Positions 25,991-34,808 of a stretch of 64,000 bases of DNA are shown here, in pieces. The stretch spans positions 33,235 through 97,234 of the forward strand of contig DPHV01000044.1 in NCBI GenBank assembly GCA_003521625.1. Direction: 5' to 3'. Below the pieces are notes generated by a model. That model was not told where the DNA came from. It worked only from the letters and a program-made list of their open reading frames with translations, and did no database searches. The translations under genes were made by a program, and so were the position numbers. The first letter of the stretch is position 1. Each line of letters opens with the position of its first letter. The stretch is from Ruminococcus sp. (GTDB lineage: Bacteria; Bacillota; Clostridia; Oscillospirales; Acutalibacteraceae).

Positions 25991-26446
25991 TTAAAACAGC
26001 GTTATGCCGAACATATGCAGAATCCACAGTACTGCGCCGTAGATTATTGACGCCGAAACGCCGTATACTATTACCGGTCCTGCGATGATGAACAGCTTTG
26101 CGCCTAAGCCTGCGACATAGCCTTCGGACTTGAATTCGATTGCAGGGGAGGAAACGGCGTTTGCAAAGCCTGTAATCGGAACGAGCGTTCCTGCGCCTGC
26201 GTGCTTTGCGATTTTGTCGTACACTCCGATTGCCGTAAGCAGTATTCCCAGAAAAATAAGCGTTACAGAGGTCAGCGTTTTGGCTTGCTGTTCCTCAATT
26301 CCGAGCGCACCGTAAAGATTTGTAAGTCCCTGACCGACTGCACAGATTGCTCCGCCTATGAGAAAAGCTTTCAGCCCGTTCACAAAACATTTACTTTTCG
26401 GTGAATTTTTCTTCACAATTTTATCGTATTCTTTTGGTGAAATCAT
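25991..26446 (-). CDS. spoVAC: Stage V sporulation protein AC
   Basis: 151-aa integral membrane protein with four or five hydrophobic segments. The stretch TGFANAVSSPAIEFKSEG is characteristic of SpoVAC, a component of the SpoVA channel that moves dipicolinic acid into the developing spore. In Bacillus it belongs to spoVAA-F; here spoVAD and spoVAE are not adjacent, and the gene stands alone between ldh and a cysteine desulfurase. It implies spore formation or a recently lost pathway. No clear forespore (sigma-G) promoter was recognised upstream. Confidence 0.88.
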   Translation of the reverse strand: MISPKEYDKIVKKNSPKSKCFVNGLKAFLIGGAICAVGQGLTNLYGALGIEEQQAKTLTSVTLIFLGILLTAIGVYDKIAKHAGAGTLVPITGFANAVSSPAIEFKSEGYVAGLGAKLFIIAGPVIVYGVSASIIYGAVLWILHMFGITLF

Positions 26447-26599
26447 ATGATACCCCTTTTGTTATCTGTTCTTTACCTTTATTTTGTCCGTATTTTAAAT
26501 ATTTATGTTAAAATTTTCACTTTATTTTTCTGACTTTATGTTGTATAATGTTAAATGTATATTTATGTGTATGCAACTATTTTTATAGGGGGATTGGGT

Positions 26600-27727
26600 T
26601 TGGAGCATTATCTTGACAACAGCGCAACTACGGCTGTTTCCGAAAAAGCGGCTGAAAAGGCATACAGGGTAATGGTTGAAAATTACGGCAATCCCTCATC
26701 TCTGCACCTCAAGGGAATGAATGCGGAGAAGGAGCTTGAAACGGCGAGAAAATCTGTTGCAAAAAGGCTCGGTGCGCAGAGTGAAGAAATTTTCTTTACA
26801 AGCGGTGGCACAGAGGCTAACAACACTGCGCTTTTCGGCGTTGCTCAGGCGAAAAAAAGACGTGGAAATAAAATTATCATTTCATCTGTTGAGCACAGCA
26901 GTATTATTGAATCGGCGCAGAAGCTTGAAAACGACGGCTTTGAGGTCGTCAGAATTTCACCGAACGAGGACGGAATTGTCACTCCCGAAAGCGTTTTGCA
27001 GGAGGTTGATGAAAGCACAATCCTTGTTTCCGTTATGTGCGTCAACAACGAAACAGGTGCGGTGATGCCTGTAAGCGAGATTTTTTCGGCTGTCAAGGAA
27101 AAGAACAGCGGAGTAATCTGTCACACAGACGCTGTTCAGGCGTTCGGCAAAATTGCTCTTAACGCAAGGCGGCTTTGTGCGGATTTGATTACTGTTAGCG
27201 CACATAAGGTTCACGCACCAAAGGGGTGCGGAGCGCTGTACATAAAAAAGGGCATTCGCATTATTCCTCACCAGTACGGCGGCGAACAGGAAAAGAAAAT
27301 CCGCCCCGGTACAGAGGCACTGCCGCTGATTGCATCTTTCGGAGTTGCCTGCGAGGAATTCAATATTGATGAAAATTATCGGAAAATATCGGAGCTTAAC
27401 GAATATGCAAGGCAAAAACTGCTTGGCATTGACGGAGTAATTATTAATTCTCCCGAAAATGCTCTGCCGTATGTGCTGAATGTTTCGGTAGGCAGGGTGA
27501 GGAGCGAAACAATGCTACATTTTCTTGAGGAGTTTGACGTTTTTGTTTCCTCGGGAAGTGCCTGTGCAAAGGGCAAACCTAGCCATGTATTGAGCGCAAT
27601 GGGACTTTCACGAGAACGTGCAGACAGCGCAATCAGAATCAGCTTTTCAAAATACAACTGCAAAGAGGACGTTGACGTGCTTTGCAGGAGCATTGAAACA
27701 GGACTTTCGGTGCTGGCACACAGGTGA
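26600..27727 (+). CDS. Cysteine desulfurase (IscS/NifS family)
   Basis: 375 aa, PLP-dependent. It removes sulfur from cysteine for tRNA thiolation and Fe-S clusters. The start YLDNSATT is family-typical; HTDAVQAFGK and VSAHKVHAPKGCG (PLP Lys) follow, and SSGSACAKGKPSHVL contains the persulfide cysteine. TTG 26600 is chosen because AGGGGGAT lies 7 nt upstream and YLDNSATT then starts at residue 4; upstream ATG codons would add 15 unlikely residues. thiI follows after a repeat region, which fits a sulfur-donor role for 4-thiouridine. Confidence 0.92.
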   Translation: MEHYLDNSATTAVSEKAAEKAYRVMVENYGNPSSLHLKGMNAEKELETARKSVAKRLGAQSEEIFFTSGGTEANNTALFGVAQAKKRRGNKIIISSVEHSSIIESAQKLENDGFEVVRISPNEDGIVTPESVLQEVDESTILVSVMCVNNETGAVMPVSEIFSAVKEKNSGVICHTDAVQAFGKIALNARRLCADLITVSAHKVHAPKGCGALYIKKGIRIIPHQYGGEQEKKIRPGTEALPLIASFGVACEEFNIDENYRKISELNEYARQKLLGIDGVIINSPENALPYVLNVSVGRVRSETMLHFLEEFDVFVSSGSACAKGKPSHVLSAMGLSRERADSAIRISFSKYNCKEDVDVLCRSIETGLSVLAHR

Positions 27728-27965
27728 ATTTAATTCGGAATTCGGAATGCGTAATTCGGAATTATTAATGCGTGTTGTATGGAAAAGTTTGTCGGCTGAA
27801 TTAACGTTGATTTAATGGTAACGTTATGGGACGTGTGGGAACCCGTCCCCTACGTAATTAATACAAACGTTTCCTTTACAGCCGTAGGGGACGGCTTCCC
27901 AGACGTCCCGTTGTATAAATTGCAATGCAATTTATACAAAATGGCGAACACAGTTCGCCGCTACA
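27727..27965. repeat. Mosaic palindromic repeat region C
   Basis: Fills most of the 279-nt gap between the desulfurase and thiI. It opens with AATTCGGAATGCGTAATT-type tandem units, followed by GGGACG...CGTCCC hairpins in two orientations, a GTATAAATTGC / GCAATTTATAC stem and GGCGAACACAGTTCGCC. These are the same modules as in regions A and F. Confidence 0.85.
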
Positions 27966-28006
27966 GAAATAAAAACTTATATTATTATAGAATTTAAGGA
28001 AGGCAT

Positions 28007-29188
28007 ATGAAAGAAATTATCCTTTTGAAGGACGGCGAAATTGTTTTAAAGGGACTTAACCGCCGTTCGTTTGAAGACGTTTTAAAAAAGAATATCAAAT
28101 TTGCATTAAGTCCTCTCGGTCGTTTTGAGATTACCTCGGCGCAGTCGACTATATATGTTAAGCCGCTGTCGGAGGATATTGATTTGGATGAGGCGTGTGA
28201 GAGAATTTCAAGGGTATTCGGCATTGTCGCCTACTCAAGAGCGGCTGTCTGCGAGGAAAAAACGCTTGAATCGGTTTTGCAGACCGCACCCGTTTATCTT
28301 GAAAAAACTCTTAAATCGGCGAAAACCTTTAAGGTTGAGGCAAAGCGCAGTGACAAGCGTTTTCCGTACAAGTCGCCTGAAATCTGCCGTGAACTCGGCG
28401 GAGTAATTCTTGAAAAATTCCCTCACCTTACGGTTGACGTTCACAACCCCGAGGTTACCGTTTATGTTGAAATCCGTGATTTCGGCGCATATATTCACTG
28501 CGACCCCGAAAAGGGCGCAGGCGGTATTCCTGTAGGAACAGGCGGCAGAGCCGCTATTCTGATAAGCGGAGGAATTGACTCGCCGGTAGCCGCATATATG
28601 ATGGCTAAGCGTGGCATCAAGCTCACCGCCGTTCACTTTGCAAGTCCGCCTTACACAAGCAGACGTGCCGAGGAAAAGGTTGTAAAGCTCCTGCAAAAGG
28701 TCAGCCGATATGCGGGCAGAATGACGATGTACACAGTTCCCTTTACAAAGATTCAGGAGAAGATAAAGGACGATTGTCCCGAGGAGCTGTTTACAATTAT
28801 TATGCGCCGTCTGATGATGGAAATTTCCGAGAAGATTGCGCTTGACAACGACTGCTCGGCGCTCATTACGGGCGAAAGCCTCGGTCAGGTTGCAAGCCAG
28901 ACAATCGGCGCACTGGGCTGTACGGACGAAGCGACCGATATGGTTGTGTTCAGACCGCTTATCGGTATGGATAAGCAGGAGATTATCGACATTTCATACA
29001 AGATAGATACCTACGAAACTTCGATTGAGCCTTATGAGGACTGCTGTACGGTGTTTACGCCGAAGCACCCTCGCACACGACCTGTGCTGAAATACGTAAA
29101 AGAGGCTCAGGAAAAGGCTGGCTTTGCACCGCTTGTTGACGAGGCTCTGCAAAACCTTAAGATAACATATATTTCAGCCGACGACTGA
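28007..29188 (+). CDS. thiI: tRNA 4-thiouridine synthase (tRNA sulfurtransferase)
   Basis: 393 aa. It has the THUMP RNA-binding region in the first ~165 residues and an adenylating PP-loop SGGIDSPVAAYMMAKRG. It installs 4-thiouridine at tRNA position 8 using sulfur from the neighbouring desulfurase. The C-terminal rhodanese domain found in enterobacterial ThiI is absent, as is usual in Firmicutes; sulfur would then pass directly from the desulfurase. GGAAGG precedes ATG 28007. Confidence 0.95.
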   Translation: MKEIILLKDGEIVLKGLNRRSFEDVLKKNIKFALSPLGRFEITSAQSTIYVKPLSEDIDLDEACERISRVFGIVAYSRAAVCEEKTLESVLQTAPVYLEKTLKSAKTFKVEAKRSDKRFPYKSPEICRELGGVILEKFPHLTVDVHNPEVTVYVEIRDFGAYIHCDPEKGAGGIPVGTGGRAAILISGGIDSPVAAYMMAKRGIKLTAVHFASPPYTSRRAEEKVVKLLQKVSRYAGRMTMYTVPFTKIQEKIKDDCPEELFTIIMRRLMMEISEKIALDNDCSALITGESLGQVASQTIGALGCTDEATDMVVFRPLIGMDKQEIIDISYKIDTYETSIEPYEDCCTVFTPKHPRTRPVLKYVKEAQEKAGFAPLVDEALQNLKITYISADD

Positions 29189-29290
29189 TATATGTATGTC
29201 GTAACATAGAATCTTTTAAAATATCTACACCTGTTACTTAAGATTTATGAGTGATTTTAAGTGTTCAAATGTGCAAGGGGTGATACTCAG

Positions 29291-31255
29291 GTGAGTCAGG
29301 TTAATATTGAAATTATTTCGGTGGTAAGAAACAAGAACGCCGCAGGTCTTGTCGGCAAAAAGCCCGAGCTTAAGGCAAGGCTCGACAAATACGGCTACAC
29401 GCTTACAGACGTAAAGAACACCGTGCTGAACGCAAGGAAAATCAGAGCGGCTCTTGACGAGATTGCAAAGTCCGACAACAGACCCGACGTTGTGATTATT
29501 GCAAACGCCCTTTCAACAACCGACAGCACTTCTTTCAGAAAGTATTTTGTGGAAACGGTTGCCGAGGCGGAGCACAGCGCAAACGAGCGCACGCCGAAGG
29601 ACTACTGGAAAAAGAGAGATAAGGCTTTCAGAGAAGCTAAAAAGAATGGTGCAACGCAGGAGGAACTTGATGCGCTTGAAGATGAATTCAGGCTCTACCG
29701 CAAGAAGTCAAAGGTGTTCAAGCTCGGCGAATTCGGCAACGGCTACAAGGGCTATTGCTTTATGTTCAAGGGCTTGCAGGTTGCCGTACTTCCTCAGGCA
29801 AGCCTTACGGGTGAAAACGACGACGACGTGATTTCACTTGCGGCTGTGAGAACAAAGGAAGTTTTTGAAAACTCCGCAGAGGATTACCCCGAAGGCTTCG
29901 GCACAAAAGAGTACGTTCCCGAAAGAACAGGCTTTGTTTATAAATTTATCCCGATGAGGGGCGACGGCGGCAAGGAGGTTGCACGAAAGTGCGTTGTAAT
30001 CGCATCATTCCTTGTTTTCCTGACTGCGCTTTCACTGCTTATGTACAATATGGTGTTCCTGAGTATGCGAAACGCCGCACTTAACGGTGAAATTCAGAAG
30101 ATTGCCCACGGTGTTGAGGACGATACGCAAAAGGATAAAAAGCCCGATAAGGGAGATACTATAGACTGGAAAAAGCTCAAGGAAATCAACGAGGAAATTG
30201 TCGGCTGGATTGAGATGGATAACACGCAGGTTGACTATCCTGTTTTGTATCACAAGGGTGACGACAGAAATTACCAGTTCTATCTGTCTCACAACTACAA
30301 GAAAGACTGGGATTCATTCGGCAGTATTTTCCTTGACTACCGTTGTACAAAGGGTACTGACAGCAAGAACGTTGTAATTCACGGTCACCATATTCAGGAC
30401 GGCTCAATGTTCGGCGATTTGCTTAAGTACGGCGGAACAACGGGCGACCTTGATTTTTATAAGAAAACACCCACAATTGAGTTTGACACTCCGAAGTCGC
30501 AGGGAACTTACAAAATCATTTCCGTGTTCAAGACGAACACACTCTCTACACAGGGTGAGTTTTTCAATTATATGGTCGGCGACTTCCAGAATGAAAAGGA
30601 TTTTATGAATTACGTTTACAACGTAAGAATCCGCTCGCTTTTCAACTGCCCTGTTGACGTCAACGAGGACGACGAGCTTATCACGCTTTCAACCTGTTCC
30701 TATGAATTCACAAACTGGAGAACGGTTGTTGTGGCAAGAAAGGTGAGAGTGGGCGAGTCGAAGAAGGTTGACGTTTCAAAGGCTTCGCTTAATAACAACA
30801 TTGTATGGCCGCAGGTTTATTACTCTGCTTACGGCGGAACAAGACCAAAGGTGACGGATTTCTGCACCGCATATGAAAAGGGAGAAATCGACTGGTATAA
30901 CGGCGACTACGACTTTAAGAATCAGAAGGTTGTTGAGCCGTCAAGCTCGGCGTCAGGCAGTACGGCGGGTACAACCGGAGCTAACGGTCAGACTGCTGCA
31001 CAGCAGCCTACAACTCAGGCGAAAGTTTATCTGACGGTAAGGTTCCTCAATTATGACGGCTCTGTGCTGTCGGAACAGAAGGTTGAGTACGGAAAGGCGG
31101 CTAAAGCACCGGCTAATCCGACAAAGCCGAGTGATGAGTTTTATGATTACAAGTTTAAGGAATGGGGACTTGACTACAGCAACGTCACCTGCAATATGGA
31201 TATTGCTCCGGTATTTGATTATACGCTGAAACCCGAGTACGCACAGGCACAGTAG
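29291..31255 (+). CDS. Class B sortase with N-terminal MoaB/CinA-like domain and C-terminal InlB-like repeat
   Basis: 654 aa with an unusual layout. Residues 1-190 look like a degenerate molybdopterin-binding (MoaB/CinA) fold: IEIISVV, a GLVGKKPELKARLDKYGY helix, PDVVIIANALSTTD, and FKGLQVAVLPQASLTGEN in the place of the CinA LPGPP loop. One transmembrane helix spans about 234-256. The outer part is a sortase B: YPVLYHKGDDRNYQFYLSHN, IHGHHIQDGSMFGDL (His366), TLSTCSY (Cys469), NWRTVVVA (Arg477). A Ser/Thr/Gly/Gln linker leads to an InlB B-repeat-like domain (~579-650). GTG 29291 is chosen because AAGGGG lies 10 nt upstream. No sorting substrate is visible in the window. The sortase is certain; the N-terminal fold is inference. 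Confidence 0.88.
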   Translation: MSQVNIEIISVVRNKNAAGLVGKKPELKARLDKYGYTLTDVKNTVLNARKIRAALDEIAKSDNRPDVVIIANALSTTDSTSFRKYFVETVAEAEHSANERTPKDYWKKRDKAFREAKKNGATQEELDALEDEFRLYRKKSKVFKLGEFGNGYKGYCFMFKGLQVAVLPQASLTGENDDDVISLAAVRTKEVFENSAEDYPEGFGTKEYVPERTGFVYKFIPMRGDGGKEVARKCVVIASFLVFLTALSLLMYNMVFLSMRNAALNGEIQKIAHGVEDDTQKDKKPDKGDTIDWKKLKEINEEIVGWIEMDNTQVDYPVLYHKGDDRNYQFYLSHNYKKDWDSFGSIFLDYRCTKGTDSKNVVIHGHHIQDGSMFGDLLKYGGTTGDLDFYKKTPTIEFDTPKSQGTYKIISVFKTNTLSTQGEFFNYMVGDFQNEKDFMNYVYNVRIRSLFNCPVDVNEDDELITLSTCSYEFTNWRTVVVARKVRVGESKKVDVSKASLNNNIVWPQVYYSAYGGTRPKVTDFCTAYEKGEIDWYNGDYDFKNQKVVEPSSSASGSTAGTTGANGQTAAQQPTTQAKVYLTVRFLNYDGSVLSEQKVEYGKAAKAPANPTKPSDEFYDYKFKEWGLDYSNVTCNMDIAPVFDYTLKPEYAQAQ

Positions 31256-31267
31256 CGGGAGGCGAGT

Positions 31268-31687
31268 ATGGTGGAATGTAAAACGATATTTTATTCGGCG
31301 AGGAAAACTTCACTTTGCGAGCGTGCGCTTAAAAAGAGTTTTTCCGAGCTTGACCTTGATATGAGCGAGATTTCTTTTGCCGCCGACAGGGGAAGTCTGT
31401 GTGATGCCTTGACAGAAGCTTTTGCAGAATGTAATATAGTTTTTGTCATTGGCGGTCTGGGCTTTGGCGACGAAAGAGATGTTAAAAAAATTGTTTCACG
31501 TCTTATAAAAAGCTCCTGCGTAGACGATTGCAAAAAGCTTAAAAATCATACAGGTGACGACGGTTATATTATAAGAGCAGACAGTCAGCTGCTTGTTCTG
31601 CTCCCCGACGAGCCTGAACAGATTGAAGCGATTATGCAGGGCGCAATTACAGGATATATTAAAATCAGGGGAAATGCGAGGGCGTAG
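31268..31687 (+). CDS. Small MoaB/CinA-like (MoCF-domain) protein
   Basis: 139 aa. VFVIGGLGFGDERDVKKIVS resembles the GGxGxxxxD loop of molybdopterin-binding proteins, and IIRADSQLLVLLPDEPEQIEA resembles the CinA segment with the LPGPP loop. The order of strands echoes the N-terminal part of the sortase just upstream, so the two may be related copies. No molybdenum cofactor genes are nearby. It begins 12 nt after the sortase stop with GGGAGGCG upstream, and ends one nt before the racemase GTG. Function unknown. Confidence 0.65.
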   Translation: MVECKTIFYSARKTSLCERALKKSFSELDLDMSEISFAADRGSLCDALTEAFAECNIVFVIGGLGFGDERDVKKIVSRLIKSSCVDDCKKLKNHTGDDGYIIRADSQLLVLLPDEPEQIEAIMQGAITGYIKIRGNARA

Positions 31688-31688
31688 T

Positions 31689-32888
31689 GTGGTAAACGAA
31701 ACGAGCGTTACAATTAATCTTGACAACATTGCCCGCAATGCAAGAGCCATTACGGAAAAATATAAGGAATACGATTACTTTTTTGCCGTGCTTAAGTCAA
31801 GCGCATACGGTCACGGCGAATACATAGTAAACGAGCTTGTAAATAATAATATCAACTATATTGCTGTTTCGTATGTTGACGAGGCGCTGAAAATCAGAAA
31901 GTACAACAGCGATGTGCCTGTTCTTATTCTTGAGCCTGTCAGCTTAAGTGATATTGAAACGGCGGCAAGCCGTAATTTTACGGTTGTTGTGCACGACCTT
32001 GATTATCTCAATGAGCTTATTGCAACAGGCGTTAAATCAAAGCTGAAAATTCATATTAAAATTGATTCGGGTATGAACCGCCTCGGCTTTAAAGACAAGA
32101 ACGAGGTCAAAAAGGCTGTTGAAATGATTAAGCAGACCGAGAATCTGTATCTTGAGGGAATCTTTACTCACTTTGCAACTATCGGTATGTTTGACAATCA
32201 TTTTGACAGTCAGGTTGAAAGCTTTAAGGAGATTACAAGTCTGATTGACCTTAAGGAAATTCCCATTGTTCATCTGGGAAGCAGTGTTATTCTTTTGTCG
32301 CATCCGAAGTTTGAATTTGCAAACGGCGTGAGAACGGGCATTTTGTCTTACGGCTACAACGTTGCTCCGAATTACTGCAACGGCGGTCTTAAGGATAAGC
32401 TGCGGAATTTGAGAAACAGCTATTATCAGAAAAAGTACAATCTGAGCAAGCTTATTTATGACGCAGAAATTGACGTTAAGCCTGCGATGAGTATGACAAC
32501 TTCAATTTTGCAGATCAAAGAGGTTAAAAAGGGCGAATGCGTCGGCTACGGTGCGACGTATACAGCCGAGGAAGATATAAAAATTGCCGTACTGCCGATA
32601 GGCTACAACAACGGAATCGGCAGAAGAAATGCAGGCAGATATGTCGTAATCAACGGCAAAAAATACTTTGCAGTCGGCGAGATTGCAATGAATATGATGG
32701 TTATAAGAGTTGACGATGACGTTAAGCTGTCCGATACTGTTTACATTCTGGGCGGAGGAATTACGCTCGGAGCATTGAGCAGATTTGAGGGCAACTCAAT
32801 TTCAAAGACATTGCTTGACGTCGGCAAAAACAACAGGAGAGTTTATACTAAAAACAATCAAACTGTGTTTGAAGAGGAAACAAGGTGA
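31689..32888 (+). CDS. Alanine racemase-family protein
   Basis: 399 aa, fold-type III PLP enzyme. Lys36 in AVLKSSAYGHG binds PLP, GVRTGILSYGY and VGYGATYTAEED (catalytic Tyr region) follow Alr, and IDSGMNRLGF holds conserved substrate contacts. A Lys/Tyr-rich insert of about 30 residues follows YGYNVAPNY, longer than in housekeeping Alr. GTG 31689 with GAGGG just upstream is chosen. It sits between a MoCF-like gene and an ATP-grasp gene, so a dedicated D-amino acid supply for surface modification is as plausible as the housekeeping role. Confidence 0.85.
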   Translation: MVNETSVTINLDNIARNARAITEKYKEYDYFFAVLKSSAYGHGEYIVNELVNNNINYIAVSYVDEALKIRKYNSDVPVLILEPVSLSDIETAASRNFTVVVHDLDYLNELIATGVKSKLKIHIKIDSGMNRLGFKDKNEVKKAVEMIKQTENLYLEGIFTHFATIGMFDNHFDSQVESFKEITSLIDLKEIPIVHLGSSVILLSHPKFEFANGVRTGILSYGYNVAPNYCNGGLKDKLRNLRNSYYQKKYNLSKLIYDAEIDVKPAMSMTTSILQIKEVKKGECVGYGATYTAEEDIKIAVLPIGYNNGIGRRNAGRYVVINGKKYFAVGEIAMNMMVIRVDDDVKLSDTVYILGGGITLGALSRFEGNSISKTLLDVGKNNRRVYTKNNQTVFEEETR

Positions 32889-32892
32889 CAAA

Positions 32893-33915
32893 ATGGGTGT
32901 AACAAGATGGCTTTTGCATAAGTTCAAGGACATTAATTCTGACAGAATGAAAAAGCATATTGAGGTTATTCATCAGAACAGCGGAAAATCAAAGGCTTAT
33001 ATTGTTTTTGATATGTTTGTTAATTTTCTGACGAGGGGTTCGGGCTATACGGACTATTTCAGAGGAAATTATATTCAGGCTACAAAGGCTGAAAAGGACA
33101 CATTCGTAACAGCCAAGAAGTTCTACAAAATTCTTGAGTATCTCAATGATGATGATTACATTGTGCTTTTGAACGACAAGCTCGTTTTTGACAGATTTTT
33201 CAACGAGTATTTAAAGCGTGATTATCTCAATCTGCGTGAAACCGACGCAGAGGGTTTAAAACAGTTTATGAAAGGCAGAGATATTGTCTTTGCAAAGCTG
33301 ACAAACGGTGAGTGCGGTCACGGAATTTCAAAGCTTGTCGTTAAGGACGTCAAGGACTATGACGCTTTGTACAAGGAGCTTGTGGAGAACAATCAGCTGT
33401 TGGTCGAGGAAGCAATCATTCAAAACGACGATTTAAACGAGATAAATCCGAATGCGGTAAATTCATTCAGGGTTATCACGCTCTATAAGGACGGCAAGGT
33501 TTATCTTGTGAACAATGCGCTGAGAATCAATCAGGACGAATCGAATGTTATCGGCTGCAGTAACGACTTGTATTTTTCGCTCGGTGAGGACGGCAGAATC
33601 GACGGCAACGTAATCGACGATTACGGAAACGTTTACGATACTCATCCGCTGACGGGCAAGAAATTCAAGGACGTTAAGATAGCAGGCGTTAAGGAAGCGT
33701 TTGATATGTGTAAGGAAGCGCATATGAGAATACCGCAGGTAAGGTATATCGGCTGGGATATTGCGTTTTCTGTAAAAGGTCCTGTTGTCGTTGAGGGCAA
33801 CGAGTATCCGGGCTTCGGTCTTGTTCAGCATTACAAGCTAAAGGACAAGAGCACGGGGCACTTAAAGGAAATCAGCGACATTCTCGGCGACGAGATGAAA
33901 AATATCAAGCTGTGA
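32893..33915 (+). CDS. Sugar-transfer-associated ATP-grasp protein
   Basis: 340 aa resembling the ATP-grasp family found near polysaccharide genes (PF14397-like). Visible features: VFAKLTNGECGHGISKLV as a Gly-rich nucleotide loop, LLVEEAIIQND as hinge, NSFRVITLYKDGKVYL, and the metal-binding end VVVEGNEYPGFGLVQHY. ATP-grasp enzymes join a carboxylate to an amine via acyl phosphate. With a racemase 4 nt upstream it could attach a D-amino acid to a glycan or peptide; this is inference. ATG 32893 follows AAGGTG. A 12-bp hairpin ends the unit. Confidence 0.75.
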   Translation: MGVTRWLLHKFKDINSDRMKKHIEVIHQNSGKSKAYIVFDMFVNFLTRGSGYTDYFRGNYIQATKAEKDTFVTAKKFYKILEYLNDDDYIVLLNDKLVFDRFFNEYLKRDYLNLRETDAEGLKQFMKGRDIVFAKLTNGECGHGISKLVVKDVKDYDALYKELVENNQLLVEEAIIQNDDLNEINPNAVNSFRVITLYKDGKVYLVNNALRINQDESNVIGCSNDLYFSLGEDGRIDGNVIDDYGNVYDTHPLTGKKFKDVKIAGVKEAFDMCKEAHMRIPQVRYIGWDIAFSVKGPVVVEGNEYPGFGLVQHYKLKDKSTGHLKEISDILGDEMKNIKL

Positions 33916-33939
33916 TTTAATAATATTAAGCTATAAAAT

Positions 33940-33968
33940 GCCTCCGAGAGCAACAGGCTTTCGGAGGC
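33940..33968 (+). terminator. Stem-loop after the ATP-grasp gene
   Basis: GCCTCCGA / TCGGAGGC forms an 8-bp perfect stem, extended by four weaker pairs. No T-run follows, so it is a weak or processed 3' end. Confidence 0.55.
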
Positions 33969-33991
33969 AGTAAACTATGAGGTGGCTGAAT

Positions 33992-34729
33992 ATGCCGAAA
34001 AAAACAATGGCAGAAAAAAATTTTAAAATTACGGGTATTGTTATTTCTGTTTTTCTCATAATCTGTTCTTTAGGTTATGCCGGAAATATTCTATATGAAA
34101 TTTATTCAATTACAGCAGTTAATAATAAAATATATTATGTAGTTGATATTGTTGCGAAGCTTATGTTATTGACAGCGTTTATTTTGCTTGCAGTATCAAT
34201 ACTGAGTAAAAATAAACTTAAGATTGATATAATAAAAATTTTCGCTGAATTATTCCTGATTGCAAACATTTTATATTTATCAAACGGATTGTATCAATTA
34301 GTTGTAATATTTGGCGCAGATATTTTCAGTGTTTTAGAAGCTGTATTCAGTAAACCGTTGTATTATTTGTTTACTGTATCTAAAATAGCAATTGCAGCGG
34401 CAATATTGTTTTTTAATAAAAGGAATAAGCTCGTACCCGAAAATAAATCCGCTAAACTTGTTTTATCAATCTTATTTGTGATAAGCTTTTGTTTGTATTG
34501 CTTTTTTGAAATTGGAAAATCTGGATTAGCAAGTTCTTTGGCTTCGTTTATGGCGTTTATTACGTCTTCTGATGGCGGTGACAGCGGTTTGTTCAACGGA
34601 ATATTTATCAGCTTTTTCTTAAATATTATATTTATGTTGGCAGAGTACATTCCGTTATTCCTGTTTTTCGTGATATATCTTGATAAAAAAGCGGTAAGTC
34701 CATCTTCGGACAATGCAAAAAGTGAGTAA
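33992..34729 (+). CDS. Unrecognised polytopic membrane protein
   Basis: 245 aa with about six transmembrane helices and no motif I recognise. It is clearly more A+T rich (runs of ATT, TTA, AAA codons) than both neighbours, a sign of a different history. ATG 33992 is chosen because GAGGTGG ends 6 nt before it; ATG 33977 lies ahead of that site. It converges on cobO across a strong terminator. No function can be proposed. Confidence 0.7.
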   Translation: MPKKTMAEKNFKITGIVISVFLIICSLGYAGNILYEIYSITAVNNKIYYVVDIVAKLMLLTAFILLAVSILSKNKLKIDIIKIFAELFLIANILYLSNGLYQLVVIFGADIFSVLEAVFSKPLYYLFTVSKIAIAAAILFFNKRNKLVPENKSAKLVLSILFVISFCLYCFFEIGKSGLASSLASFMAFITSSDGGDSGLFNGIFISFFLNIIFMLAEYIPLFLFFVIYLDKKAVSPSSDNAKSE

Positions 34730-34746
34730 TTAATAAAATGTAAAAT

Positions 34747-34780
34747 AACGGCTGACGGAGGTTGTTTTCCGTCAGCCGTT
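34747..34780. terminator. Bidirectional terminator between the membrane-protein gene and cobO
   Basis: A 13-bp perfect stem AACGGCTGACGGA / TCCGTCAGCCGTT with an 8-nt loop lies between two converging genes. T-runs are weak on both sides. Confidence 0.75.
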
Positions 34781-34808
34781 GGTGCTTTATATAGGTTTAT
34801 ATATCTGG

